A stretch of 64,000 bases of DNA, taken from NCBI GenBank assembly GCA_950097015.1, contig CATNEN010000011.1, positions 6,040,001 through 6,104,000 of the forward strand. Direction: 5' to 3'. The notes beneath the pieces are model-generated. The model worked only from the letters and a program-made list of their open reading frames with translations. It did no database searches and was not told the DNA's origin. Every line of letters starts with the position of its first letter. Positions within the stretch are counted from its first letter, which is position 1. The DNA comes from Macrostomum hystrix (lineage: Eukaryota > Platyhelminthes > Macrostomidae). Positions 43,286 through 54,189 of this stretch are shown piece after piece. Made by a program: the position numbers and the translations under genes.

Positions 43286-43675
43286 TCTATGTGACGTCTT
43301 GGCAAGTGCAAAAGATTGAAACGCGCACTGTTCACTTTCACGCCACGATGAGGCGCGTCACGTTCGTGAAAGAAAAATTTATCTGACAAATGCAGAGGGA
43401 AAATGTCAAAGCAATGAATGCCCATTGACAATCCCAGCATTAGTTTTATGCAGAGGGAAAAATGTCAAAGCAATGAATGCACATTGACAATCCCAGCATT
43501 AGTTTTATGCAGAGGGAAAAATGTCAAAGCAATGAATGCACAGTGACAATCCCAGCATTAGTTTTATGCAGAGGAAAAATGTCAAAGCAATGAATGCACA
43601 GTGACAATCCCAGCAATAGTTTTATGCAGAGGAAAAATGTCAATGCAATAAATGCACATTGACAATCCCAGCAAT
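43286..43675 (-). mobile_element. KDZ element 2, terminal block and 59-bp minisatellite
   Basis: This is the inverse copy of 33153-33655: terminal block GACGTCTTGGCAAGTGC through the CTTTCACG/CGTGAAAG hairpin, then about five 59-bp units. It marks the 3' end of a minus-strand element containing the gene at 43845-45374. Confidence 0.7.
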
Positions 43676-43844
43676 ATTTGACAGAATATAGACTCTAGTC
43701 CCTGTAAAGATAGCAGCTCTCTGCACAGTGACTATTTTCGGCTGAAAACATTGAAAACCATAGCATATTGCATCTTAAATATACTATCTAATATTAAGCT
43801 ATTGGCGTCGTGTGGGCCTCTAATAATTGTTTCATATTAAAATT

Positions 43845-45374
43845 TCATTCCGTTTGTCTAGTATCTAGTCTAAGCGTAATGTTGGGTGCAGAGCTCGCCC
43901 CATATAAAGATGACTGAGCAAGTCTATTTGCGTCATTTACAAATGGAGTATTGAAAGGATTAAAATTTGTTGAACTTTCACTTTCGTGAAAGTGTTGCCG
44001 ATATTTCGCGGTTACAGAAGTCAGTGCCGTATCTCCTTCACTCTCCAAGTCACTTGTGGTGATATTATGGTAGTCATCGACTTGTAGCCCTTCTTCCATC
44101 ACTTGAGCCTGTTGTTGATGCAGATGAGAGGCACTTATTGGTGTATCATGATCAGGTGATACATCAATGGAAACTGAATTACAAAATGTCAGTTCTGTAT
44201 TTTCGAGTTCCTTTAAAATGGCTACACATTTTTCTCTGGATAAGTGATGGGGGTCCTTCAATTCTGGAATGAATTTGCAACTTTTTCCGACAAGGCTCCA
44301 TGGAATCTTGCCGTCGAAACCTGTCGCTGTTTTATGTGCAATTTTAGCCCTAAAAAAATTTCTTGTCGCATTTTTTTCACATCGCTATAAACAGAAGCTA
44401 GGTTTCGTGGCTGACTAGTTTCAGCAAGCTGAACATCACTGCGCTCATTTGCCATATTTTGTTGTTCTGCTTTTTTCGCGTCATCCATTAGTTCTGCTAT
44501 TTTATTTATATGGGGCTCCATAGCGCTTCTAACATTAGGCGATATGTCATTGGACGTGGTAAAATCGGTTCCACGTCGGGTTAATATAATAAGTACGTAT
44601 GTCTCACCTGTACGTTTTAAATCATTTACCACTTTTCTTATTTTCTTCTGCTGATTTTTAGCTTCTTCTTGAAGACGTCGCTTTTCTTCGATTGGCAGAC
44701 TCATATACTCGCGACGCAGTTCGGCGGTCCACACTAGAATTAAAGGAAGATTTGATTTTTAAATTTTAGTGACTAATTATTACATTTATTTATTTCTAGC
44801 TTTTATGTAAATTAATAGATGCACCCCACAGAGAATATAACATATGATGTAGCCTAGAAAATACAACAATATTCAAGACTTTTAGAAAAAAACAATGTTA
44901 TGCTGCATAAATGGACTAAAATGTTTTGTATTAAAAATAATGCTGCCTACTCATACATTAATATTTCTTGAGTTCTAGTCTTACTATATATCCCTGTCAT
45001 ACATGCGCAACCTCCCAAATCTTAGCCGGCCGTGCGACTTAGTTTTTGCTCTCATTTGCGACTTAGTTCATTTCATTGCTCTATTTACGACTTAGTTTGC
45101 TCTCATTTGCTCTCTTTTTCTCTCCCCTTTTTCCTTTTCTTCACGCCTTCCTTTTTTGTCCCTTGGTCCCCCCTTTGATTTTTTTGCGCTTGGTCAATTG
45201 GTTTTTGCGACTTACCTTGCTTGGCCCTCGTTTCACCCGGCCGGTTCGGCCGGGTCGGCCGGGTGTTGCGCATGTATGATCCCTGTAGTATATTTTTAAG
45301 TAATACTGACCATAAGAAAACTTACCTGCCTTTCCTTTGTTTTGCAAAAACACATTGGCACCAGTTAGAACCAT
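43845..45374 (-). CDS. HMG-box-like protein of KDZ element 2, frameshifted
   Basis: Exon 1 (45374-45326) begins MVLTGANVFLQNKGKA and splices at phase 1 (GTAAGT) to exon 2 at 44733 (acceptor TTCTAG), reading WTAELRREYMSLPIEEKRRL and QEEAKNQQKK. The 'NVF... W..EL...Y..LP.EEKRR..EEA' pattern resembles HMG-box helices. A long charged region follows. The frame breaks near 44260-44285 in an A-run; the continuation reads KDPHHLSREKCVAILKELEN to a stop at 43845. It lies inside an element whose 3' end matches the KDZ transposase element, so it is probably an accessory gene of that family rather than a host gene. HMG assignment is tentative. Confidence 0.5.
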
Positions 45375-46054
45375 CTGTGTGTAAGAAAAAAATTAGAATT
45401 ACAAAATAAAACCATTTTATTGCACTATTTCTTATGCACTTTAATTTAAGACTCAAACTGAAATACGAAGCTTTAGTGCCTACTTTATGCTTTAAAATTT
45501 GAGTTAATTTAAATTTAAATTTCCTTTGTTTCTTTTTTTGGTTTGATAATCTCAATTTCTTATAATATAATCAGTACTGACCATAATAATCTTATTTCAT
45601 CTTGTAACTCTTGTATTATGTATGCCTGTACCATAATAATATAAAAATATTATAGGGGTAGGGCCTAGTGAAAATATTACGTCACAAAAGGGTTGCTGTT
45701 CTATAAAAAGGTGTACAAGCGCATGGCATAAATTTACTTTTGTTTGCAAAATTATTTTTATGAATAAATTTAAAATTGCGCTAAATGAAACAAAAAGTGC
45801 AGTGCAGAAACAATTCAGTTTATAGTATTCGTAACAATTCAGTTCAATTCAGTTCAGTTCAGTTTAGTTTAGTTTACTTGGCTGTTATATAGCCACAGGG
45901 TAGTAGTGACAAATCCAGTAAAAAATGCTACAGAATGCTTGGAAGTTGGAAGCTTGGAAATATTGCCTGATTGAAGTCACTAATAAAGGTTAGAAATGTA
46001 GCTGCGATTCTTTCTGCTCTTTGGATGCTGCCGAGCTGGTTATGGCCAAAGACA
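45375..46054. other. AT-rich non-coding
   Basis: No exon or RNA gene recognised. A short TTCAG-type direct repeat (TTCAGTTCAATTCAGTTCAG) lies near 45838-45870. Confidence 0.45.
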
Positions 46055-46556
46055 ATTATGAAAGGCAGTGCTTATCCCCACGGTACCGTAGAAATAATTT
46101 TTGTCTTATTCCTACGGTACAGTGGGAATAATTTCCTGCTTATCTGCACGGCACACTGACAAGATAGCTGTCCTATCTTCAACATAGCTCCAGAGATGCG
46201 TAAAGTAATAGACTGGATTATAGGCTTAGAAGGCTTGAGCTATAAGATTAGAAAAATACACACTTCAGTTGTATTCTTTTAAATATATAAATAATAGCAA
46301 TATATATTTTATATACTTAAAAAGCCACCGTATTGGTTAACTAATTGCAAAAAAAGCAGAAAACTTTTATTTGTTTACTTGCTTTTAAAAACCGGAAGAA
46401 AAAAAAATTGCAGTCACGATAAAAAGATAGATGATTAGGACAGCTATCTTATCAGTGTGCCGTGCGGATAAGCAGGAAATTATTCCCACGGTACCGTAGG
46501 AAAAAGACAAAAATTATTTCTACAGTACCATGGGGATAAGCACTGCCATTATGAAA
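46055..46556. mobile_element. MULE-like MITE with long inverted repeats and 9-bp target duplication
   Basis: The element at 46064-46547 (484 bp) is flanked by ATTATGAAA on both sides (46055-46063 and 46548-46556). Its ends, GGCAGTGCTTATCCCCACGG and the reverse complement, continue as inverted repeats of about 110-120 bp, including the palindromic GGTACC core and the 'GCTTATC.GCACGGCACACTGA' block. The centre (about 250 bp) is non-coding. Long TIRs with a 9-bp duplication fit Mutator-like elements. Confidence 0.75.
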
Positions 46557-48669
46557 AATTCCACACCACATTATTTATGCCAGGTATATTAATTATTATT
46601 GTTGCAAGGCAGGTAGTAACGTTGTACAATTTTGGGAGGAGCAAAAAATTGTTTTGACATGCACTCTACCACTTTTCTGACTATGGCATGGTAGGGGGTT
46701 AAAGCTATAACAAATCTGATTAAAAATGAAATCAGCACATCAAAAAGCCTTAGTAGCCACAGATTTATCATCCTATCAAAACAAGAACTATTTTATATAG
46801 ACCTAAAGTTCAAGAGACCCTCGCCTCCCCGCTGGGTCCATGGACCACCCTGCAGCTAAGTCTAGTAAGTCAAAGTTCAAGAAGCCCAAAAAGCAAGCAA
46901 AGTTAAAATGTATTAAAAACTTGAAGTCTATACTTTATAGCAATTATCATTTTGGTTTAAAAAATTTAGCTAGTCAGCCAGACCACTGACTGATAATTTG
47001 GATATAAGTTGCATTAGTAACACTCTTAGTAGTTTAGTCTTAGGTTTTAACTAACATCTATTATTAACTTTACATGTAACATTTTCATTGTGTCAGTTAA
47101 TAAATGTTGAAAATCAAAACAATTGGATTGGGATTTCGATTTGCTGGCATAAGTAGTACTAGTAACTAAATTTAAAACGAAAAAACATTGCTTACCTTTG
47201 TTATAAAAAAATTAATAGAAAATTTCAATACTTAAATTGACAAAGTAACTTTTAAAAATACCTTCTCTAGACACAGTAAAGTACAATCTGTTATGGATGT
47301 AATGATATCCTAAGTGTAAAATGCCAACTAAACTAGTTTGGTGGCGCAGCGCATTAGGGCGCGTTTTTTATTTAAACAATTCTAAACTATTAAATAAAAA
47401 CTTAAATAAAAAATTATGCTACAACGTAACTAAGAAAATCTTTTTTTGAGAAGTACTAATACACTTTTTTTAATGCGCATACTTAGTTCTGTATAATTAT
47501 TTGTTATACCATACGCACGTAAAGTTATGAAATTGACGTAAAATCCGGACTATTCAGACTCGTTTTTGACATGTAAAAAGAGTATTTATAAAAATACAAT
47601 TCTTTCTTTCCATGTAACACTAAAAAAGTGACGAATTCTATAGACAAATGAATACAATTATATTGAGAATGATTGCAGAAGGACTGCGGGCAATGGCACA
47701 TCATTTAGTGACACTAGACCCACAGCGAGCTATTTTTTGCTAATACCTTATTCGGATCATTGTCATAAATAATTACGAGTACATAATCAGTCTTACTTGT
47801 TTCTGTTTCGTTTCTTTTAAGGCACTGTAGAGTTATACCGCTATACTTTCTGGAATTTTAGAACTGATTCTGGTTCTGGAATTCTGGGTAGAATGAATGA
47901 CTGATTCTGATTTCTGGGTAGAATGAAAAGCCTATTTTACGGGTTGGAGAGCTGGGTAAGACAGCTTTAATTTAATTTTTCAATTAACTGCCGTCAAAAA
48001 TAAAGCCAATATAATCTAGCAACCAAGTTATATAAATATAAGTAATTTAAAATTAAAATAAATATGATTTGATTTTGTTTTTGTCTTATAACTAGTATAA
48101 ATATGTCTTTCTATGCATGTATAACTCAACCTGTGTGGCGTGTTGATAGAGAGTGCGCTCTGTTTGAGTGATACGAGGGGGGTTCGAATTTTTTCCGTAT
48201 CATTTTTACTAATGAATTTTTTTGATCCGATATTTTATTGTGATGCCAAATATTTACTAATTATTTCGTTTTATAGCCATTTTATACAGTGGATGTGTTG
48301 TAATTTTAGTTCTGGCTTCTGATAAGCCATTAAGCCCTCGCTGTTAAGGTGGAAGTATCATTTGTTTGAGACGGGGTGATCACTTCTTGGTTCTTACTTA
48401 GCACGATAGAAAAGCGTCATATATCTATTACACGTAAAATCCACTTAATCAGTAAGTCCCATCTAAACTCATTCAGCTTTAGTTATATTGTATTAATTAG
48501 TATGAACTGTGGTTTGCTTGCCTATATGTTTGGAAATAAATGATTATCAGTGCAAAGGAAAAATATTTAGATAGCCAGTTACATACTTCATATTTCATAC
48601 TTTCTACTTGCAGTAGACGAGTAGCATGATCCATGTAAAATTTATCGGAAGTCTACCCCCTACCCCCTA
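46557..48669. other. AT-rich non-coding with SINE fragments
   Basis: 47676-47735 is a fragment of SINE family 1 (GGGCAATGGCACATCATTTA region). Around 48130-48205 a tRNA-like string (GGCGTGTTGATAGAGAGTG, then GGGGTTCGAATT) suggests another degenerate SINE head. No gene seen. Confidence 0.4.
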
Positions 48670-48674
48670 CCCCC

Positions 48675-48765
48675 CGTGGGTCCACATGGATTCACCCGGC
48701 TAGCCGAGTATTTTTTGACTAGTGGAAGTGTCGGCTAGCCGGCGGCCGCGAGCTGAAATTTTATT
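48675..48765. repeat. Palindromic block shared with the 24.9-kb Helitron remnant
   Basis: Reverse complement of about 25330-25425. It holds two CGGCTAGCCG palindromes about 25 bp apart and ends in a CCCCGTGGGTCCACATGGATT stretch. Confidence 0.7.
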
Positions 48766-48950
48766 ACAGCCACCCCCTCCCTTCCCCGGGCGCCGAAGCC
48801 CCAGACTGTACATTGTATTTCAAGCCGTGAATGTACACAGCCCAAACCCCTAGACTGTCTACTGGCCCCCAAGCAGCACTGAGACTGAGTGCGGTGAGTG
48901 CGGTGGCGTCCCAGTGCGCAGGGCTCTCCGGTTGATATTTCTCTCCAGCC

Positions 48951-49593
48951 AGCCTATTTCTCTCGATATGCTGACGTTGACTGGCTGTCAGAGAGGGCAA
49001 TTCTGTGTCCTAGAAATGATGCCGCCAACGAAATTAACTACCAACTGCTTCAGGAGTTGCCAGGTGCAGTTTTCACCTACAAGTCAATTGATACAACGTT
49101 GACTGATGACACCGCTGTGGAGTATCCTGTTGAGTTTCTGAACTCTCTAGATCCTCCTGGAACTCCATCGCACAACTTGCAGCTGAAAGTTGGGGCACCA
49201 ATTATGCTCCTCCGCAACCTGAATGCGCCAATGCTGTGTAACGGCACCAGACTGATAGTCAGGCGGCTCTTCCCACACGTGATTGAGGCCACGATAATGA
49301 CTGGATCTGGCAGAGGAGAGTCTGTGTTCGTTCCCCGGATTCCAATTATCCCCACGGACCTGCCATTTCAGTTCAAGCGACTGCAGTTCCCTGTGAGAGT
49401 GTGCTTTGCGATGACTATTAACAAGGCTCAGGGACAGTCGCTGAAGGTGGCTGGCATCAACCTGGAGACTCCTTGCTTCTCGCATGGGCAGCTTTATGTC
49501 GCCTGCTCCCGTGTTGGAACTCCAGCTGGCCTATTCATTTTCGCACCAAGGGGAAGAACGAAGAATGTGGTGTATCCCCAGGCCTTGAGGTGA
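48951..49593 (+). pseudogene. Helitron helicase (PIF1-like) C-terminal fragment
   Basis: It reads AYFSRYADVDWLSERAILCP then NDAANEINYQLLQEL, the PIF1-like region after helicase motif IV, through LKVGAPIMLLRNLNAPMLCN, GTRLIVRRL, FAMTINKAQGQSLKVAGINL and LYVACSRVG, followed by a stop. These are the 'G.P.MLLRN', 'TINK.QGQT' (motif V) and 'YVA.SR' (motif VI) landmarks of Helitron helicases. The Walker A/B region, Rep domain and upstream coding are missing. The frame is intact over 210 residues, so it is a recent truncation. A 3' Helitron terminus may lie at 50230-50259. Confidence 0.85.
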
Positions 49594-49737
49594 CTCGCAA
49601 GCAATTAATAGAAAAGTAGTCACGAATTGACCTTGACCTGTCTAACTCTGAACTCTGAAACAGTTTAATTTTGTTTCTTTGACATTGTTATTGTTATGCC
49701 ATGGCTATTTTCCTTATGTATACGCGTGTACATGCAT

Positions 49738-50030
49738 ACTGTATACAGAGGCAGATTTAGAGGGGGGCGGGGGGGCAGTCGCCCCCCTAAATTTTAATCA
49801 TGGGAATAAGATGCCCCCACCAGGGGCGCCAGTCGCAGCACTGGCGCCCCTTTTCGGCCGCTGGCGCCCCTTTTTCAGCCGCTGCATGGCTCCCGTTTTT
49901 CAGCCGCTGGCGCCCTTTCTTGGCTCCTGGCGCCCTTTTTCGGCCGCTGGCACCCCCTCTGTGATTCTCATGGCGCTCCCCTGACAGACCGCCCCAAAAC
50001 AAAATTCCTGGATCTGCCACTGACTGTATA
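49738..50030. mobile_element. hAT MITE with 8-bp target duplication
   Basis: The element at 49746-50022 (277 bp) is flanked by ACTGTATA on both sides (49738-49745 and 50023-50030). Terminal inverted repeats start CAGAGGCAGATTTAG and, from the other end, CAGTGGCAGATCCAG, the CAGNGGC-type ends of hAT elements. Inside are four or five GCCGCTGGCGCCC-type units. It is non-coding and inserted between the helicase fragment and the presumed Helitron 3' end. Confidence 0.85.
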
Positions 50031-50229
50031 GAGGAGTGGCTAAGAGACATGTTTCTAAAGAAGTAATCAAGAGGGGGCTGTTTGGACAAACTTTTCACTT
50101 ATTTTTTACTTAAAACGCCCTTAAACAAACTCTTTACTTTTCATTAATGCAGTAAATAAATAAATGGTGACCTTCACTATAAAGTTAATACAGAGACGTG
50201 AATTGCTTACTGCTTTGCTTTAAATTTCT

Positions 50230-50259
50230 GCCCCAAAAACAACGGGCAAAAAAAGCTAG
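50230..50259 (+). mobile_element. Possible Helitron 3' terminus
   Basis: GCCC (50230-50233) can pair with GGGC (50244-50247), followed by AAAAAAAG and CTAG (50256-50259) before a T. This has the same form as the termini at 9580 and 12032 but a weaker hairpin. It could belong to the element whose helicase fragment lies upstream. Confidence 0.4.
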
Positions 50260-51355
50260 TAATATTATAAAAATGATATTTCGAGAACTAAAACCCTTTA
50301 CGTTGCGGTGATCCAGAATATCAGCAAAATACAGCGAAACAGTGTACTTGTTGCATTTGATTTTTCTTATGAACGTATGATTTATTATCGCTCCACGTCC
50401 AATCGACAAAGGACTATGCTTCAAGTTTAGACGGATGATCGGACAGCTGGATATGAGAAAGAGAAACTAATGAGTTTGATTTAATTTGTAGCTTATATTT
50501 CATATAACTATGCCTTCTAGCCGCGAGTGATTAGCTGCTATAATACTAACTGCTAATTTACCTGTTGCTCATGAAATCTGTCCCTGGAGCTATACGGTTA
50601 TATGTCAGGACACTTGCTTGATGATCCAACTTCCAGATTAATAGTTTTCGATCAACATGCAATTGGCTCCAATTAGCACTTGTGCCTTTTGTGTCTAGAC
50701 CTCGCGGGCTATCAACAAAACAGTCCAATACCTGTCTATGGTAAAAATGTGCAGAAAATATGAGGGCCTAATTGGAATGATGCGCCACAAAAAGCTGCTG
50801 TGCCTCCTCTTGCATGTGCTGCGCAGCCATCGGATTCATGCCGTTTCTGCTTTCATATCTATTATATATATATATACGAGCGTATCTATATATTGCTGGA
50901 TATCGCTCATTTGCAAAAAGCAAAAACAACAGACTTCTATGGCCCAACTTGTTCGGGGAAAGCAATCAATAAGTTGCGATTAAAGGCTAAAGCCATTGGG
51001 TAAAAGCATTACTTGTTGTTCTGTGGAGGGAGGCTTGTACTCGATGCAGCAGACAAGCGTTCGCGAATCAAATGCGTGAATCAAAGGCCATAGACTATGA
51101 CCCCAACCCCAATCACAAACATCATCAGGTCCCACACACAATATCTAGCGAGAGCTGAGGGCTCTTGTGTCCTTCTTCAGTCGGAAATTTTCCTAACCCC
51201 CCAAAACCCTTGACTTCTTTCACACCAGCTCAGCTTTGAACTTTAAATCACTGTAGGATAAACAATTTAATTTGCACGCTAGCTTACTGTTTAGCAAAAT
51301 CAAAACACGCCGGGCGAAGCGGAAACGCTGCTTAAGAAAAAAAGCTGCAGGATAA
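50260..51355. other. Intergenic, no gene seen
   Basis: It contains a short TA microsatellite near 50866. It holds the presumed promoter of the gene at 51356, but no clear TATA box. Confidence 0.45.
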
Positions 51356-53790
51356 ATGTCGTCTTTAATCCAGCAGAAGGAACAAGAAGTCGAAGAGAAA
51401 GCCGACTGTAGTTCTACTACAGATGTCAGCGCCGAACCATTCACTTCGTTATCGGCGTCCAGTCGTGAGCAGATGCTAGAACATGGCACGCGGTTTGTGC
51501 AGTTTGTTCGCAGCAAGAATGACAACGTCAATCTGCGCACTATAGACGAGCGCGCCATTAACGAGTACCTGCGCTTCTTCTATTACACCCTGCAGACCAA
51601 GCAGGGGCAGCAGTACTCGAGATCTTCTCTAATATGCATCCGTTCGGGCATTCAACGCTACTTCGACCTGGTGCTGCGCCGACGCCTTATCCTGCCCGGC
51701 AATCCAACATTCATGACTTCGAACCGGATGCTGACTCAGCGAGCTCGGGACAGCGCTAGCAATAACAATGGGGATACAGTGCGGCACTACTCTGCAATGT
51801 CATCCACAGACCGACAGCTGCTAAACCAGTACTTCGATGGCGACAGTCCTGGAGGCCATTCATTTGAGGAACGCCTGCAGGATTGGGTGATTTTCACAAT
51901 ATTCTACCACTTTGGCTGCCTGTCACAGCAGCATAAGCAGGAGCAGCTGTTGATTCAGCGGGACGCCGTTTTCTTCTTAAACGACCAGGACGGTCTAGAA
52001 TATGTCACTCTGCAGATGCAGCAGAGCGAAGATGGTGACAGTGCAACTGGAACATCGAGTACAGTGCGCATGTACTTTGGGCTCGATCGGCTAAAGACGT
52101 ACATCAGCTTGCTGCCTCCAGTGACTTTGTACAACTGTCTGTTTCCGAAGCCACTCAATGGAGCCTATTCATCGCGTGTGAATCGCGGCTTCAACTATTT
52201 GCAGAGTTTTATGCGCAACGTCAGCAGAAAGGCCTGTCTAAGCCAGTTCTACTCAAACCAAAGCATTCGGTGAGTTGGTTTAGTAATTTTCAGTTTTTTT
52301 TATAATTTGCTTCTCTACAATTATCCGTCCATTGTATTAAATTAGTTGTACTGGCCTACGCAGTAAGCTCTACTATTAGTAATCAAATCGTATCACTTGT
52401 AGTTTTCTAATAATTTAACTTCCTAAGAGTTATCTGCGTCGCAATTTAGAAAAGCCAGATAAAAAATAATAAGGAATTTAGTCTTAGGTTTATCTTAGGT
52501 AATTTAATCTTAGGTAAAAGAGAAGCTTTGTAATTGCTAAAATGCTCAATAGATTAGCTTGTCTGGCTTGTTCAATAAGAACGAAGGAATTTGTGAGGAA
52601 GATGTACAGTGTTGTATGTACAATCATGGGTGCTCGGGTCCGATTGGAGGTGTTAAAAGGCCCCTCGGGGAAAGGGTGTGAACTGAGTGCCCGACTGTCT
52701 GACGCAGGAACCATCGCTTATTTATCTGAGATTATTTATTGCCTAATTTTAACACAAACTCGTTTAATTAGTCCAAGTAGTTAATTATTTAGGACTGTTA
52801 TTTTGGCCATTTTTAGTTTGTGTTAAAATTAGGCAATAAATAATCTCAGATAAATAAGCGATCTGGTTCCTGCGTCAGACAGTCGGGCACTCAGTTCACA
52901 CCCTTTCCCCGAGGGGCCTTTTAACACCTCCAATATATTGTAAAAGCACGCATTTCTGATACAGGGGATAAAACTTATATCGACGTCCAAGCGAAGTCGA
53001 TTTAAACTTAAAGGCGGACTGGTTCTAGAGGGAAGAAATCTCAATCCGTTTGAAACTTTAAAACGCTTTGGACCTCAAGTTGCTACGCTACTTAAAGTAG
53101 GGAGTAGGGATAAATCATCATCGAATACTTACTATGAGCTGTTTCAGTTGTTTGACTCGCTTTGGTAATGTAATAGGAAAGTAATTTGCGTTTAGTTGTG
53201 GTCCGTTGGTTAGACTGCTTTTAGTACACAGCTTTTGGAAGCGGCGCGCACTACTAGCTGCGGCTGTAAACTGGCTGTACACTGGCTGTACACTGGCTGT
53301 ACACTGGCTGTACACTGGCTGTACACTGGCTGTACACTGGCTGTACACTGGCTTTACACTGGCTGTACACTGGCTTTACACTGGCTGTACACTGGCCCAA
53401 ATAGGCAAAGTTTCATTTACTTCTTTTCTTTTTTAATTTCTTCTGTACACATGCACCATTGTGCTCACGGCTTCCTCTCCTCCTGTGTCCGCAAGGCTGA
53501 CCCGCATCCAGGACCTCGACAGCTGCGGCTTCAGCGCCAGCGAGATTCGCAGCATCACCGGCCACAGGTGTGAGAAGAGCGTCAAGCGCTGCCTGAAGCG
53601 CTCAGCTGCCGGACTCAAACTTCAATCGGCTGGCCCCGGCGCTCCCACGGCCGATGCCGCTGTCGAGAACGACACGGTCGCTGCTGAAGGTCTCGACGAT
53701 GCCGACCTTGAAGACTACAACCAACGCGTACAGGCATCGTTTGTTGTCATGGACTACGAGGGCAGCTCTGAGTGTAAGGATGACCAGTAA
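51356..53790 (+). CDS. Crypton-derived DUF3504 (ZMYM/QRICH1-type) recombinase-like protein
   Basis: Exons 51356-52269 and 53496-53790 join at phase 2 (GTGAGT/CCGCAAG) into 402 residues; an in-frame TAA directly precedes the ATG. INEYLRFFYYTLQTKQGQQY and SSLICIRSGIQRYFDLVL form the SAM-like core-binding helices of this family. SIRLTRIQDLDSCG plus ITGHRCEKSV match the C-terminal half of tyrosine recombinases ('HS.RAT...L...G....I..VTGH....SL..Y'). R305 and H328 are retained. The histidine of H-x-x-R is glutamine (QSIR), the first arginine after YHFG is absent, and the nucleophilic tyrosine position is a cysteine (C337). It is therefore unlikely to be catalytic, as in domesticated ZMYM2/QRICH1 relatives, which act as nuclear regulators. 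The tail is acidic. Confidence 0.7.
52643..52934. repeat. Long inverted repeat (foldback) in the recombinase-like gene intron
   Basis: Arms at 52643-52760 and 52815-52934 are near-perfect reverse complements (118 and 120 bp; the difference is a CT insertion in GCGATCTGGTTCC) around a 54-bp loop. An intron transcript would fold into a hairpin of about 118 bp. Outside the arms, no target duplication was evident. Confidence 0.85.
53270..53396 (+). repeat. 11-bp minisatellite
   Basis: About 11 tandem CTGTACACTGG units, two with CTTTACACTGG, lie near the 3' end of the intron, 100 bp before the second exon. Confidence 0.9.
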
Positions 53791-54189
53791 CTCCAGCTTT
53801 AGTCCATTCGGCTCATCTTTTGAAGTTTCCGACATGAGCAATCTATGGAGAATAGAGTTCGTTTATTAACTAAAAATAATACAGGTGTTGGATTTTACCC
53901 ACCTTTTTTATGTACTCTAAATGTACTCTTATAATAAGACTTAGCTTTGTTTATAATACCTTTGGTTGCTTTTCTAGTTGCTTTTCTTGTTGAAGCCAGT
54001 CTTTACTCATCGCCTGAACGTTAAAAACTAATAATAAAAAACTCAGTGACTGTTCGTCAGGTTCTCAGAAAAAAACTAAGTTGACTATATAAAAAATGAA
54101 ATTTACTGGTGTATTTATGATAATTGCGAAACAATAGAGAATAATACATTGAATAGAGAGAAGAGATATCAGAGTTTAATAGTTAGCTA

